Virus record (IMG/VR): IMGVR_UViG_3300030118_006066
Location: 1-22,332 of that record
Reading direction: 5' to 3' (one strand)
DNA: 22,332 nucleotides
From: a virus
The position numbers were made by a program, and so were the translations under genes. This document shows positions 13,313-22,272 of this stretch, in pieces (within the stretch, counting starts at the first letter, position 1; each line of letters begins with the position of its first letter). The notes below the pieces were generated by a model. That model made no database searches and was not told the DNA's origin. It saw only the letters and a program-made list of their open reading frames with translations.

Positions 13313-14437
13313 TTAAATTTTTATTATATACATCATAGCAATATTGCGAGGTCTAGTTTCAGAACCACCATCATTAGCAACAGATGTAGAAGTTGCAACA
13401 GTAACTCCTGTTGTTGCATTAGCCATTGTTCCAAAATTTGTAGCTGGATAAGAACCTCCTCCTCCAAAACCGATTGTTGTACCACCATTAGCAGGGAATA
13501 AATTTGAGTTATCTACATTAGTTGAGTGAAAATGTCCTGAGTCTGTAACACTAGAAGTTGAAGTTGCAGTGTGACTATGGCTTAAGTTTGAACCGCCTTG
13601 AGAACTAGCAATCGACCTACCTGAGTCTATACCTTTACCATTATCAAAACCTCTTATAAATTCTCCTCTTAGGTCTGGAACATTAAAAGTACTTGACCCA
13701 TCTCCTGCTCCATAAATAACACCAATCACTGCAAACAAAGCAGCGTAAGTTGTTCTACTTACTGCTGAACCATCACATTCTAAATAACCACTAGGAACAA
13801 CATCTACTGCCATACAAAATACAGAACCACTTGGAACACCTTGTACTATTGAAAAACTTAATACACCATTTCCGTCAGTTTTCAAAAATTCACCTGAGTT
13901 CCCATCTACAGCAGGTAAAGTAAATGTTAAGTTTCCATTAAGTGATGAAGGTGCTTGTAAAGCAACAAAAGGAGAACCACTAGAGTCTTGGAATCTAAGA
14001 GGTAATCCATTATGAACATCTAAACCAGCATCACTTACAGAAACTCTTTTAGTACCAGAAGTTGAAAAACCTATTGTATTAACACCTGATCTAAACATTC
14101 CTGTATCTGTATCGTTATCAAACGAATACGATGGAGATATAGCCCCTAATGAATCACTCCCTAAAAGTTGGCCTGTCATCGTACCTCCATCTACAGGTAG
14201 TAGACCTAAATTAGGTGTGTTTACAGAACCTACAGTTGTATATCCATTATTACTTCCGTTTCTTATTTTTAAATTATTATTATCAGCAGTATCTACATAA
14301 GGCATAAATGCTGATGGATTTGAAGGATCAGAACCACCACTATTTAAAGTTTTTATTGCATCCAATATTGCATTTATTTCAGCACGAACTGAAGCTCCAG
14401 AGGCATTAGCTACATTAAACTCTGATACTTGGCTCAT
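13313..14437 (-). CDS. tail collar-domain fibre protein, 374 aa
   Basis: Residues about 1-200 form a fibre-like region with DTGMFRSG and a FVALQAPSSLNGNLTFTLP module. Residues about 203-262 are a phage tail collar domain (PF07484 type): GSVFCMAV...PSGYLECDGSAVSRTTYAALFAVIG, then DGSSTFNVPDLRGEFIRG. The C-terminal part is Ser/Thr/Gly-rich, with two HxH motifs (H287-S-H289 and H302-F-H304), and ends ETRPRNIAMMYIIKI, the usual end of microcystin-dependent-protein-like collar proteins. It is probably a short fibre or tip with a C-terminal receptor-binding needle. The gene begins 23 bases after the J-like stop. Confidence 0.9.
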   Translation of the reverse strand: MSQVSEFNVANASGASVRAEINAILDAIKTLNSGGSDPSNPSAFMPYVDTADNNNLKIRNGSNNGYTTVGSVNTPNLGLLPVDGGTMTGQLLGSDSLGAISPSYSFDNDTDTGMFRSGVNTIGFSTSGTKRVSVSDAGLDVHNGLPLRFQDSSGSPFVALQAPSSLNGNLTFTLPAVDGNSGEFLKTDGNGVLSFSIVQGVPSGSVFCMAVDVVPSGYLECDGSAVSRTTYAALFAVIGVIYGAGDGSSTFNVPDLRGEFIRGFDNGKGIDSGRSIASSQGGSNLSHSHTATSTSSVTDSGHFHSTNVDNSNLFPANGGTTIGFGGGGSYPATNFGTMANATTGVTVATSTSVANDGGSETRPRNIAMMYIIKI

Positions 14438-14460
14438 TTACTCAATACTTTTCTTTTATA

Positions 14461-17400
14461 TTACACCCCTTTACCATAACCGACAGCTTGAAAAGTAAAA
14501 GACCTATCTACAAAACTAGATCCGTTTTTTACGCTTATTGTAAAACCAGAACCAGTTAAATTAGTAATATTGAAAAAGTCTCCTGATTCTGCATTTTGAA
14601 TTGTTACTCCAACAGAAGGCAAATAAGCATTTAATCCTCCTAAAGATGAAGTTCCAACAAAAAACGGTGATCCAAAAACAATATTCTTAGAAGAAGTTCC
14701 TGATTGTTGTGGTGCAATAGAAGTTCCACTACCAGTTTTATAACTTTGTTCTGTCCTAGATTGAAACTCTGCATTGAAACCTGCTTGTTGTACATTCATA
14801 TTTTGAGCAGTATTTGTAGTTTCTAATAACAATTTAAATTTAAACCTTTGACCTTTAAAGACTCCATTAGCAAAGGTATTAAAAGACCCAAAAGTTCCTG
14901 ATGAACTTTGTGATGTTGCTACTTGTATTTGAGTGTTTGTATTATTTGCTGCTGCACCATCAAAATTTCCGTCTGTTGCATAATCATCCCAAAAAGAACC
15001 ATTAGGAATTAATGTCTCAATATTATCTCCAATATTAAAACCTATAGATCGTATAACTCTTTGTAAATTAAGAGAAAACACACCACCAAGATCTAACACA
15101 TTTGAAAATTCATACTCTCCTGTAGCGTTTACAGTTGGATTACTTAATTGTAATGCACTTGTAGTAACATTAAATATTGTATTTGTAGTTGCCCCATTGA
15201 AAGGAGGTGTATCTAAGTCTTCTCTATCTTCTAATATTACTTGCGTATCTATTAAATTAGGAAGATCCATCACTACGCTTGTTTCGCCAACACTAAACCT
15301 ACCACCATCATCTTGAAACTTTAAAATATATTCTCCTTCTAAAGAAGGTACAACTGCTTCTGTTGTATTACCTGATAAGGCTGTAACTAAATCAACTGCG
15401 TTTTGAAATGTACCTGTACCATCAGTTAAATTACTGTGTCTTATATATACAGAACCAAAATGTATTACATCTAAATCTACTGACTTATCCCATCTCAATC
15501 TTACTAATGAATCATTAATAGGTTCTAATGTAAGATTTTGTACATCCGCAGGTGGTGCTGTTTTGCCTTGTGCGTTGAAAGATAAGTTACTTGAAGTAGA
15601 AGATAAATATTGTGCAGCATTATAAGAAAAAACTTTAAATTCATATAACCCAACTTCATTATCTACTATCTCAAAGTCTGATCTAAATACTTTTTGGCTT
15701 GTCCAATTACCACCTGCAAATCTAAATTGAACTTCATATTGACTCACTCCTTTTACAGCAACCCATGAAAGTATTATTTTTGTCATTGCACGATTATTTC
15801 TTACAATCATTCTTTCTGATGCCTGCACATTGGTTGGAGGATCTTTAAGTTCATTTAGTACAGAAATATTTATAGTTGGTAAAGTTATGCCTTGTTCAAT
15901 ATTGTCATACTTACCCGCTACATAACTTAATGCTGAAATTTCATAATTAATCTCATCTTTTTCTTCTACTGAAATAACTCTAAAAGTTTGACCAACAAAA
16001 CTATCACTTTCTAATAACCAGATTGAATTTGTGTTTGGTGTAGAGGATAAGGCTGAAGCTAAAGTAACCACAAGTCCTGATATACCTGTTATAAGTTTTG
16101 TCTCAACAGTTCCATTTGGCATTATTACGCTTATTTTTTTATTATTACCAGTAAAAGTATCAAGATTTTCGCTACTATCTAATGTTATCTGTGTAGTTGT
16201 AGCAGCCGCAATTCTTCCTGATCTTCTTTCTCCTCCTCTAACTGGATCATTGATTGTTATAACTGCACCAGGCCGAACTATTGCTCCAGCGTCCATTGAA
16301 GTTGTGAAGTTTACTACTTCTGATTCATTTTGTTCGCTAAACAATATTGCTTTACCTAATCTTTGAGCTTGACCACGAGAGGTTGTTGCAAATGCTTTTA
16401 CATCCTTAATAACTACTCCTAGCTTGCTTTGAGCAACAATATCTTCTACGACCTCATAATCTATTTGCCTAGTATCCATATTGAAATAACTAACATTAAC
16501 AACAGTATGTCTTTGCTTTAAACTTGAACCAGAATAATTAAAGCCATCAGAAGTTATATTTGACAAACTAAACAAATAACTTGAATCAGTAGGTCTATCT
16601 TGAGATATAGTGACAGAACCAGAAGTCCATATCGGCATACACCTCATCACACTTGCCAAGTCTTGAATGAGATTAAAAGCTTCTTGAGCTGATTGAATAT
16701 TTACGTTGCAACTAAATCTAGCTTCAGTACCTCCTTGACCATCACTTACTAATTCATTTGCATACCTACTAGCTGCGACAAAACTAAATAAATCTATATC
16801 GTTATCTGTAATATGCGTTCCAAATCCATATCTTTCAGTCGTGAGAAGGTCGAGTAGCACCATGCTTGGGCAACTGCACCAAGTCGCTGCTTGCATTGTT
16901 CCGTTAAAAATATAGCCAGAAGGGTAATGTATAAACCCAAAGCTACTGACAGTTCCAAGTCCTAATGCAGTTGCTTGAGTCTGATTTGTAACTACAGTTG
17001 GAGTACCAGAATTAGAAGCACCTGCTCCTGGTATTCTTACTTTTATTCCACGAATACGAAAAGATCTTTGAGGAATCGAACTAAATTGTTCAGAATCCAA
17101 ACGCATATGCGTATATGCACTATTTGGATATGTTTGTACATCTTCAACTATTTCTCCAAGACTAGTCCAAACGAATTGGTCTTGAAGAGAACTATTGGTG
17201 CTATCTGCTGTAACTCGAACAACTCTTATATCAACAGGAAAAGCCCCTGTCAGGCTAAACCTATAATCTTTTTGGTAAGCATCAGCCGACCTACCTGTAA
17301 TAGTTTCTGATACAACATCAGTAAAACCACCATTATTATATTGAACTTGAACTTTCAAACTTACACTCGCACCATCTAAATCACCATTTGACTTTGCTTC

Positions 17401-17868
17401 TTGTAATTGTGGAAATGTAATTGTTACTTTTGCAGCATCTACTTCAGTGTTTGAGATCTGTCTCGTAACTGGAGTAGTTTGTTTGACTGTAATACCAACT
17501 GAGTTTGTTGACTCACTACTTTCTATCCCAGAGATTGCTGTTTGGTTTGCAGTTCCAAATCTAGGAGTAAAGTCAACGCTTTGAAAGTTAAAGTCTGTGC
17601 TTGTGGGATTAGCGGAATTGGCATTAGCTTTTAAAACTGGAGTGTTATTAAAAAACACATCTTTCAAGGCAGCATTGTTATAAGCAGTTGTTCCTTTTGT
17701 TAAGCCTTCTTTAGATGCAGTCGCAAAACCTTCTATCTCACCTTCGGAAATAAGGTCTTGAAGAGTCGCAAACTGACGACTGTTTAAATTATCAGTAGCT
17801 ACTGATGGGGCAGGAGGGGGTGGAGGAGAACCACCGCCACCAGAACCTTTAATAATTTTGTCTGTCAT
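14461..17868 (-). CDS. J: tail tip / host specificity protein, lambda J-like
   Basis: At 1135 residues this nearly matches lambda J (1132). It opens with a Gly/Pro linker (GSGGGGSPPPPPAPS) and the J-type segment NSRQFATLQDLISEGEIEGF (29-48). The central-tip fold typical of J and siphovirus tail-tip hubs follows, including ERYGFGTHITDNDID (about 345-360), AQEAFNLIQDLASVMRC (394-410) and GQAQRLGKAILFSEQNE (499-515). Two fibronectin type III-like domains lie at about 676-765 and 772-868. The C-terminal quarter is variable and beta-rich, the likely receptor-interacting end. J forms the trimeric tip that closes the tail and starts DNA entry. The ATG overlaps the I-like stop by four bases. Confidence 0.92.
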   Translation of the reverse strand: MTDKIIKGSGGGGSPPPPPAPSVATDNLNSRQFATLQDLISEGEIEGFATASKEGLTKGTTAYNNAALKDVFFNNTPVLKANANSANPTSTDFNFQSVDFTPRFGTANQTAISGIESSESTNSVGITVKQTTPVTRQISNTEVDAAKVTITFPQLQEAKSNGDLDGASVSLKVQVQYNNGGFTDVVSETITGRSADAYQKDYRFSLTGAFPVDIRVVRVTADSTNSSLQDQFVWTSLGEIVEDVQTYPNSAYTHMRLDSEQFSSIPQRSFRIRGIKVRIPGAGASNSGTPTVVTNQTQATALGLGTVSSFGFIHYPSGYIFNGTMQAATWCSCPSMVLLDLLTTERYGFGTHITDNDIDLFSFVAASRYANELVSDGQGGTEARFSCNVNIQSAQEAFNLIQDLASVMRCMPIWTSGSVTISQDRPTDSSYLFSLSNITSDGFNYSGSSLKQRHTVVNVSYFNMDTRQIDYEVVEDIVAQSKLGVVIKDVKAFATTSRGQAQRLGKAILFSEQNESEVVNFTTSMDAGAIVRPGAVITINDPVRGGERRSGRIAAATTTQITLDSSENLDTFTGNNKKISVIMPNGTVETKLITGISGLVVTLASALSSTPNTNSIWLLESDSFVGQTFRVISVEEKDEINYEISALSYVAGKYDNIEQGITLPTINISVLNELKDPPTNVQASERMIVRNNRAMTKIILSWVAVKGVSQYEVQFRFAGGNWTSQKVFRSDFEIVDNEVGLYEFKVFSYNAAQYLSSTSSNLSFNAQGKTAPPADVQNLTLEPINDSLVRLRWDKSVDLDVIHFGSVYIRHSNLTDGTGTFQNAVDLVTALSGNTTEAVVPSLEGEYILKFQDDGGRFSVGETSVVMDLPNLIDTQVILEDREDLDTPPFNGATTNTIFNVTTSALQLSNPTVNATGEYEFSNVLDLGGVFSLNLQRVIRSIGFNIGDNIETLIPNGSFWDDYATDGNFDGAAANNTNTQIQVATSQSSSGTFGSFNTFANGVFKGQRFKFKLLLETTNTAQNMNVQQAGFNAEFQSRTEQSYKTGSGTSIAPQQSGTSSKNIVFGSPFFVGTSSLGGLNAYLPSVGVTIQNAESGDFFNITNLTGSGFTISVKNGSSFVDRSFTFQAVGYGKGV

Positions 17869-18497
17869 GGGATTTGATTAGTGTCAACACCAGCAGAAAT
17901 TACTACTGATCCAGTTATAATTTCTCCATACACAATTGGAATTGCAGTTCCAGCTCTGCTGGTATTTTGCACCCCAGAAAAACTAAAAGATACTCTTGGA
18001 TCACCTTCTGGATCAAAACTAATAGGTTTTGGTTGTGGCATTAACATTTCACTTACACCCATCAACGTAAGTCCAATACCAATATTCCCTGCGAGTGCTG
18101 CAAGACTAAACTTACCTGCTAAAGCTCCTGTTGCAGTAGTTGCAGTTGAACCAAATCCAAATCCTCCTCCAGACATAAATCCTGCTCCTGGTGCTGCAAT
18201 TGCAATTCCAATTAAAGCTATGCCTAATAAAGCCTTACCTGTACCACCACCAGCACCACTTATAACTGGCACTATATGTATATCAGACTGACCAATAGGA
18301 TTATGTATTTCATTTTCATCAATATCATCTTTCCCTACTAAAACCTTGTAATATCTATCACTCATATGAGATTCTAATTTTGGAAAATTTGTAATAAGAA
18401 ATTTAATAGCGTCTGCTGTATTTTTAATAGCAGCATCTAATTCTTTATGTCCAATAAAATCTGCAAGCTCTCCATATAATTTGACCTTACGAAGCAT
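17865..18497 (-). CDS. I: tail assembly protein, lambda I-like
   Basis: This encodes 210 residues. Residues 1-80 form a beta-grasp (ubiquitin-like) domain (MLRKVKLYGELADFIG... to SDIHIVPVISGAGGG) as in Lambda_tail_I proteins. A Gly/Ala-rich hydrophobic stretch (about 87-135) follows, then a C-terminal VSEMLMPQPKPISFDPEGDP segment and GTAIPIVYGEIITGSVVISAG, the usual close of this family. In lambda, I acts with J, K and L in tail-tip assembly. It overlaps K-like by 11 bases and J-like by four. All landmarks are present and the length is normal (lambda I 223 residues). Confidence 0.9.
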   Translation of the reverse strand: MLRKVKLYGELADFIGHKELDAAIKNTADAIKFLITNFPKLESHMSDRYYKVLVGKDDIDENEIHNPIGQSDIHIVPVISGAGGGTGKALLGIALIGIAIAAPGAGFMSGGGFGFGSTATTATGALAGKFSLAALAGNIGIGLTLMGVSEMLMPQPKPISFDPEGDPRVSFSFSGVQNTSRAGTAIPIVYGEIITGSVVISAGVDTNQIP

Positions 18498-19188
18498 AAC
18501 GATACCTCTTACCAGTACATTTTAATAACCACTCAGAATATGGCTCTCTACAAGATAGTCTATCGGCTAAATGATGTAAAACCATATCTCCTAAGAAAAT
18601 TGCCACATGATTTAAAGTTGGATGCAATATTGACATCAATAATACATCACCTTTTTGCAATGCTTCATCTTTTGCTAATTCTCTAAATCCAGTATCTTTT
18701 GCATATTTTTCAAATAAAGGTTTTTTCAAAAATTCTTCTGGAGTCATTGATCGTTCATAATCTTTTAATTCTATGTTTTTTTCTTGTTTGTACCAATCTC
18801 TTACTAAACTCCAACAATCAGTAATACCCCATACCCAAGGTCTTCCTAATAAGTCAGGTATATAACCTTCTGGGATACATTCACCCCATTGTTCAGTCTT
18901 TGGATTAACGATATACCAAGGTAACTTACTATGTTCACAACTTATTCTGTCCGCTTGGCTTGGTGTAGGTGGTGTACAAGGATGGCTATGAATTATTGCC
19001 ATAATTTCGCCTAAGTTATCAGCCTTGACATAATCTTCTGGATTCAAAATAAATTCTTGATAATCACTTAATGATAAATTTTCACAAGGATAATACCTTT
19101 CCTTTCCTTTTACATTTAATAACAGACCACATGATTCTTTAGGGTCTTGGTCTTTCGCATGAACCAATGCTTTTTCTTTCCAAGTCAT
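18487..19188 (-). CDS. K: tail assembly protein with JAB and NlpC/P60 domains, lambda K-like
   Basis: This encodes 233 residues and two enzymatic-type domains. The N-terminal JAB/MPN domain has the full JAMM set: E18 in PKESCG, H67 and H69 in HSHP, S77 and D80 in PSQAD. The C-terminal NlpC/P60 domain has C125 in GITDCWSLVRDWY, H194 in NHVAIFLGD and H205 as the likely third residue. K-type proteins are thought to process or open cell wall and tail-tip components during assembly or DNA entry. All catalytic residues are intact, so both activities are plausible. ATGA couples it to the L-like gene, and its end overlaps the I-like gene by 11 bases. Confidence 0.93.
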   Translation of the reverse strand: MTWKEKALVHAKDQDPKESCGLLLNVKGKERYYPCENLSLSDYQEFILNPEDYVKADNLGEIMAIIHSHPCTPPTPSQADRISCEHSKLPWYIVNPKTEQWGECIPEGYIPDLLGRPWVWGITDCWSLVRDWYKQEKNIELKDYERSMTPEEFLKKPLFEKYAKDTGFRELAKDEALQKGDVLLMSILHPTLNHVAIFLGDMVLHHLADRLSCREPYSEWLLKCTGKRYRYAS

Positions 19189-19766
19189 GTACCAAACGTA
19201 CCAATACTAGGAAAGATTAATCGAGTGCATTGACGTTTTGGTGATCTTATCCCTGCCATATCTAAAGCAGCAGCAAGCTCAAACTCAATAACTGATCTGT
19301 TTTCTGTTGACTTTCTATCAATTACAAAAATTTCTCGTCTAAACTCTGCTGTAGGGTCAGGAGTTCCAAATGGATTTACAGACCCAGAAAAATTAGTAGC
19401 ATCTAAAAACTTTGCCATTGTTCTTATCCTTGTCACAACTGCCCCTGTTAAATCATTTCCTGTTGTTGTTTGATTAACTGTTAATAAAATTGCAGACATA
19501 GAAGGTGTTCCCATATTGCTTACACTTAATAAAGGTCTAGGTAGTTGACCACGTTTATAAGCAAAACCTGTAGCTTGAATTGGAAATCTTAAATATTCAT
19601 CACCAGCCCAAACTATTTTACCATTTGCGTTTAAATTACTTCCTGCATGAAATCTATAGACTGTATTAGCACCATGCAAATTAGAATCTAACTGTAAAGA
19701 AAACAGCTCAATAATTGCAGAAGGATTAACCTTTTGTATATCGCTAAAAACAGGGTCAGTACTCAT
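19185..19766 (-). CDS. L: minor tail protein, lambda L-like, without C-terminal Fe-S ligands
   Basis: This encodes 193 residues. The family pattern is clear: an N-terminal VNPSAIIELFSLQL segment, a GFAYKRGQLPRPLLSVSN region (67-84), NPFGTPDPTAEFRREIFVIDRK (131-152), and an ELAAALDMAGIRSPKRQC segment (163-180). Lambda L is longer (232 residues) and carries a C-terminal [4Fe-4S] cluster bound by four Cys. Here the protein stops soon after C180, its only cysteine, with IFPSIGTFGT. The C-terminal domain is therefore missing or replaced by a short end. The stop overlaps the K-like ATG (ATGA), so this end is an integral part of the operon and not a random truncation. Confidence 0.9.
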   Translation of the reverse strand: MSTDPVFSDIQKVNPSAIIELFSLQLDSNLHGANTVYRFHAGSNLNANGKIVWAGDEYLRFPIQATGFAYKRGQLPRPLLSVSNMGTPSMSAILLTVNQTTTGNDLTGAVVTRIRTMAKFLDATNFSGSVNPFGTPDPTAEFRREIFVIDRKSTENRSVIEFELAAALDMAGIRSPKRQCTRLIFPSIGTFGT

Positions 19767-20335
19767 GCGGGTTCAAATTTTTCGGTAAATGTAGCACTAA
19801 TATCAGCAAGATTGGCTACATTAATTGTCTTCGTCCATTGCTCACAAACAAATTTACTTATACCTGTTTTATTTACTGAAACATTACCACTTGTTGTTGT
19901 TCCACTAGTTGCTGTCACAACAAAAACATTTCCATTCGTAACTGAAGAAATAATATACGTTCCGTCAGTAGAATTACCAGAGGTAAAATCTATTACTACA
20001 GAGTCACCTACGAATAACCTGTGATCTGTAATTGTTATAGTTATTGTTGTACTACTTTGCGAGTAAGTTCCTGTTTTTATAAAAGATTCTCTTGGGGGTG
20101 CATAATCAAAAGTTGCTTTATCGAAAGCTCGTTCTTGTAAAAAATAATCAATAGTATTAGCTTCGTCTTCAGTAATATTTTTCCAGTTTAAATTGTATTG
20201 TCTTGGATTTTGATGGCTTTGCAAACCTATGCTTAATCTATGCTCATAACCATCAGCAAAACGCACAACTCTAGTAATAGGTTTCTGTGTTTTTTTAACG
20301 CTATAGCTTGGTTCTATGTTAGGAAAACTTGCCAT
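19763..20335 (-). CDS. M: minor tail protein, lambda M-like, with an inserted beta domain
   Basis: This encodes 190 residues against about 109 in lambda M. The M-type fold is visible at both ends: VVRFADGYEHRLSIGL and NLNWKNITEDEANTIDYFL (about 23-66) with FDYAPP (76-81), then FVCEQWTKTINVANLADISATFTEKFEP (about 162-189). Between them (about 87-157) is an inserted Thr/Ser/Val-rich beta domain containing DHRLFVGDSVVIDFTSG, a DGTYIISSVT turn and TTTSGNVSVN. Such HGLxxGDxVxI...GxxxVxxV modules recur in many phage proteins. M joins the tail tip to the tube. The gene overlaps tape measure by one base and the L-like gene by four. Confidence 0.88.
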   Translation of the reverse strand: MASFPNIEPSYSVKKTQKPITRVVRFADGYEHRLSIGLQSHQNPRQYNLNWKNITEDEANTIDYFLQERAFDKATFDYAPPRESFIKTGTYSQSSTTITITITDHRLFVGDSVVIDFTSGNSTDGTYIISSVTNGNVFVVTATSGTTTSGNVSVNKTGISKFVCEQWTKTINVANLADISATFTEKFEPA

Positions 20336-22272
20336 TAAGCTAATAAACCTCCAGGTCTTTGTTGTTGAATTATCTCAGATTGTATTGCACCTGCTAAAGC
20401 CCTACCAAACTCTTCTGACTGAGCAGAATCGCCTTGAACAGAACTTCCAGAAGCATCTACATTTACAACAATATTACCAACTCCTCCACCAGTTGCTTCT
20501 ACTCCAAGTTTTCCATTCTTACCTCTACGCAAAGGCATGATTGCTTCAGTACCTGCTTCTCCTGCTAAAGCTGCTCCCGATGCTAGTGGAAATATGGTTG
20601 GACGCTCTATTAATCCCCCTTTTGCATACGGAACAATCTTGTTGTTTGCAAATATATTACCTTTTGCATTTTTGATTATATCTGAAAGTTGTAATCCTGA
20701 TGGTTTTGGCATAGGAGCAAGTTTTAATACAGAAGAAGCCCCTCCACCACCAAATATATTTCCAAGTCCTCCTGTCAATGGAGCTATTATTTGTGACCTG
20801 ATAAATATTCTTGTTATGTCAGCAATAATAGATTGAGCAAGTTTTCTAAAATTTAAAGTTCCAGTTTGTACAAACTCAACAAGACTATCTTCAAGTTTTT
20901 TAAATGTATTTACAAAAGAATTTGCTATTTGAGAATTAACATCTCTAACAGATTTTGCGTAATCATCTAAAATCTTTTGTGCTTTATTAGATGAATCCTC
21001 AGTTAATTTAGGCAAGCCATCTGTTGTTGTATTAGATCCGCTACCACTACCTTCGGGAGGTTGTACACCAAAAGCAATATCTTTAAAGAGTTTCATATCT
21101 TTTTGAAAGTTAATTACTAGATCTTCAAATCCTTTTTGTAAAAGTTCCCCTGCCTCTTTTAGATTTTTCTTAACAGTAATCGCAAATGTAATTTTGCTTA
21201 AATCTACTAAAACTCTTACTAATGTTCTAACGAGAGCTACTGTTGAAACTAAGAAGCCACCAAAAACTTTTATACTTTCAGTTAAAGCAACAACAGCCCC
21301 TTCATTTCCTTGAAAACCAAGAAGAATTTCAGAAAATTGCTTTTGCAGAGCAGCTCCAACAGGAATTAAATCTCTACCTATTGTTATTGATAAATTTTGA
21401 AATTGGGTTTGTAATCTTTGCCCCGCATCTGCTGATGAATTTGCGACTTTTTCTGCTGTTGTTGCAAAATCATCATTTAATTTTTGTGCAAACTTAATAA
21501 CTTGATCTAAACCAACAGTTGCCTTAATTGAGTTTGAGACTCCCTCAAAAACAACCTTTGCTTGTTCAATAGATCCACCCGCACCAACAACAGAAGCAGC
21601 TAAAGTTGTAAATTGTTTAGTTGATGCTGCTATTGGCACATTTAATCTTTTAGATGTATTTGCAATTATTTCTAAACCTTTTTTAAAATCTGCTTCTGTC
21701 TTAACTGCACCTCTCAATGCTATTTCTAATTTCTGTACTTGTGATGCTTGTATCGCAGCTTGTCTAGAAAACTGAACTCCACCTGCTACAGCATCAACAG
21801 CAAGGCCAATCCCTGCTCCTTTTACTGCACCTTTAAATCCACTCTCAGCAAAACCTGCAATTCCTCCAAGTTGTGCAGAGCCTGGTAAAAATCTACCAAC
21901 AGCACCACCTAAAGCAGCACGACCACCTTTTCCTAAGAAAGCAAATCTTTCCTGCTTTTTCTCAGCACCAGTAAGTTGATTCATCTTATTTTTTGCTTGC
22001 TCTAAAGCAACACTTAACTGTTTATAAGCTTTGGTGTTTATGCCAACATTATCTTTTAATCTCGTTAATGCACTGATTTGACCTCTTAACGCATTTGTAC
22101 TTAATTTTGTATTACCATGAAATTTCGTTAAACCTTTTACAACTTTATCTACCTCTCTTGCACTTAACTTAACTGTACTTTTAAATTTATTAAAATCTTG
22201 ACCAAGACCTTTAACAGATTTAAAACCTTTTAAATCTAATAAAAGGGTAATTTTATCTACTGATTTAGCCAT
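20335..22272 (-). CDS. tail tape measure protein, 645 aa
   Basis: This encodes 645 residues. The N-terminal third is basic and helical (residues about 1-110, with LEQAKNKMNQLTGAEKK). Gly/Ala-rich hydrophobic stretches follow (about 115-168, and again near 338-352). A long helical central part comes next. The C-terminus has the usual tape-measure close: YAKGGLIERPTIFPLASG...LAGEAGTEAIMPLRRGKNGKLGV (about 558-600). Tape measures set tail length and reach into the host membrane during DNA entry. At about 0.15 nm per residue this length would mean a tail near 100 nm, which is an estimate only. AAGGA (minus sense, 22282-22286) precedes the ATG by nine bases, and its TAATG end couples it to the M-like gene. 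Confidence 0.92.
   Translation of the reverse strand: MAKSVDKITLLLDLKGFKSVKGLGQDFNKFKSTVKLSAREVDKVVKGLTKFHGNTKLSTNALRGQISALTRLKDNVGINTKAYKQLSVALEQAKNKMNQLTGAEKKQERFAFLGKGGRAALGGAVGRFLPGSAQLGGIAGFAESGFKGAVKGAGIGLAVDAVAGGVQFSRQAAIQASQVQKLEIALRGAVKTEADFKKGLEIIANTSKRLNVPIAASTKQFTTLAASVVGAGGSIEQAKVVFEGVSNSIKATVGLDQVIKFAQKLNDDFATTAEKVANSSADAGQRLQTQFQNLSITIGRDLIPVGAALQKQFSEILLGFQGNEGAVVALTESIKVFGGFLVSTVALVRTLVRVLVDLSKITFAITVKKNLKEAGELLQKGFEDLVINFQKDMKLFKDIAFGVQPPEGSGSGSNTTTDGLPKLTEDSSNKAQKILDDYAKSVRDVNSQIANSFVNTFKKLEDSLVEFVQTGTLNFRKLAQSIIADITRIFIRSQIIAPLTGGLGNIFGGGGASSVLKLAPMPKPSGLQLSDIIKNAKGNIFANNKIVPYAKGGLIERPTIFPLASGAALAGEAGTEAIMPLRRGKNGKLGVEATGGGVGNIVVNVDASGSSVQGDSAQSEEFGRALAGAIQSEIIQQQRPGGLLA

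Noticed and set aside
16031-16366. 111-residue plus-strand frames opposite the J-like gene (also 16975-17310)
   Set aside because: Both are antisense to confident J-like coding sequence and show no recognisable protein features.
17881-18291. 136-residue plus-strand open frame opposite the I-like gene
   Set aside because: It is antisense to a well-supported tail gene, Pro/Ile-rich without domain features, and its openness follows from the Gly/Ala-rich sequence on the other strand.
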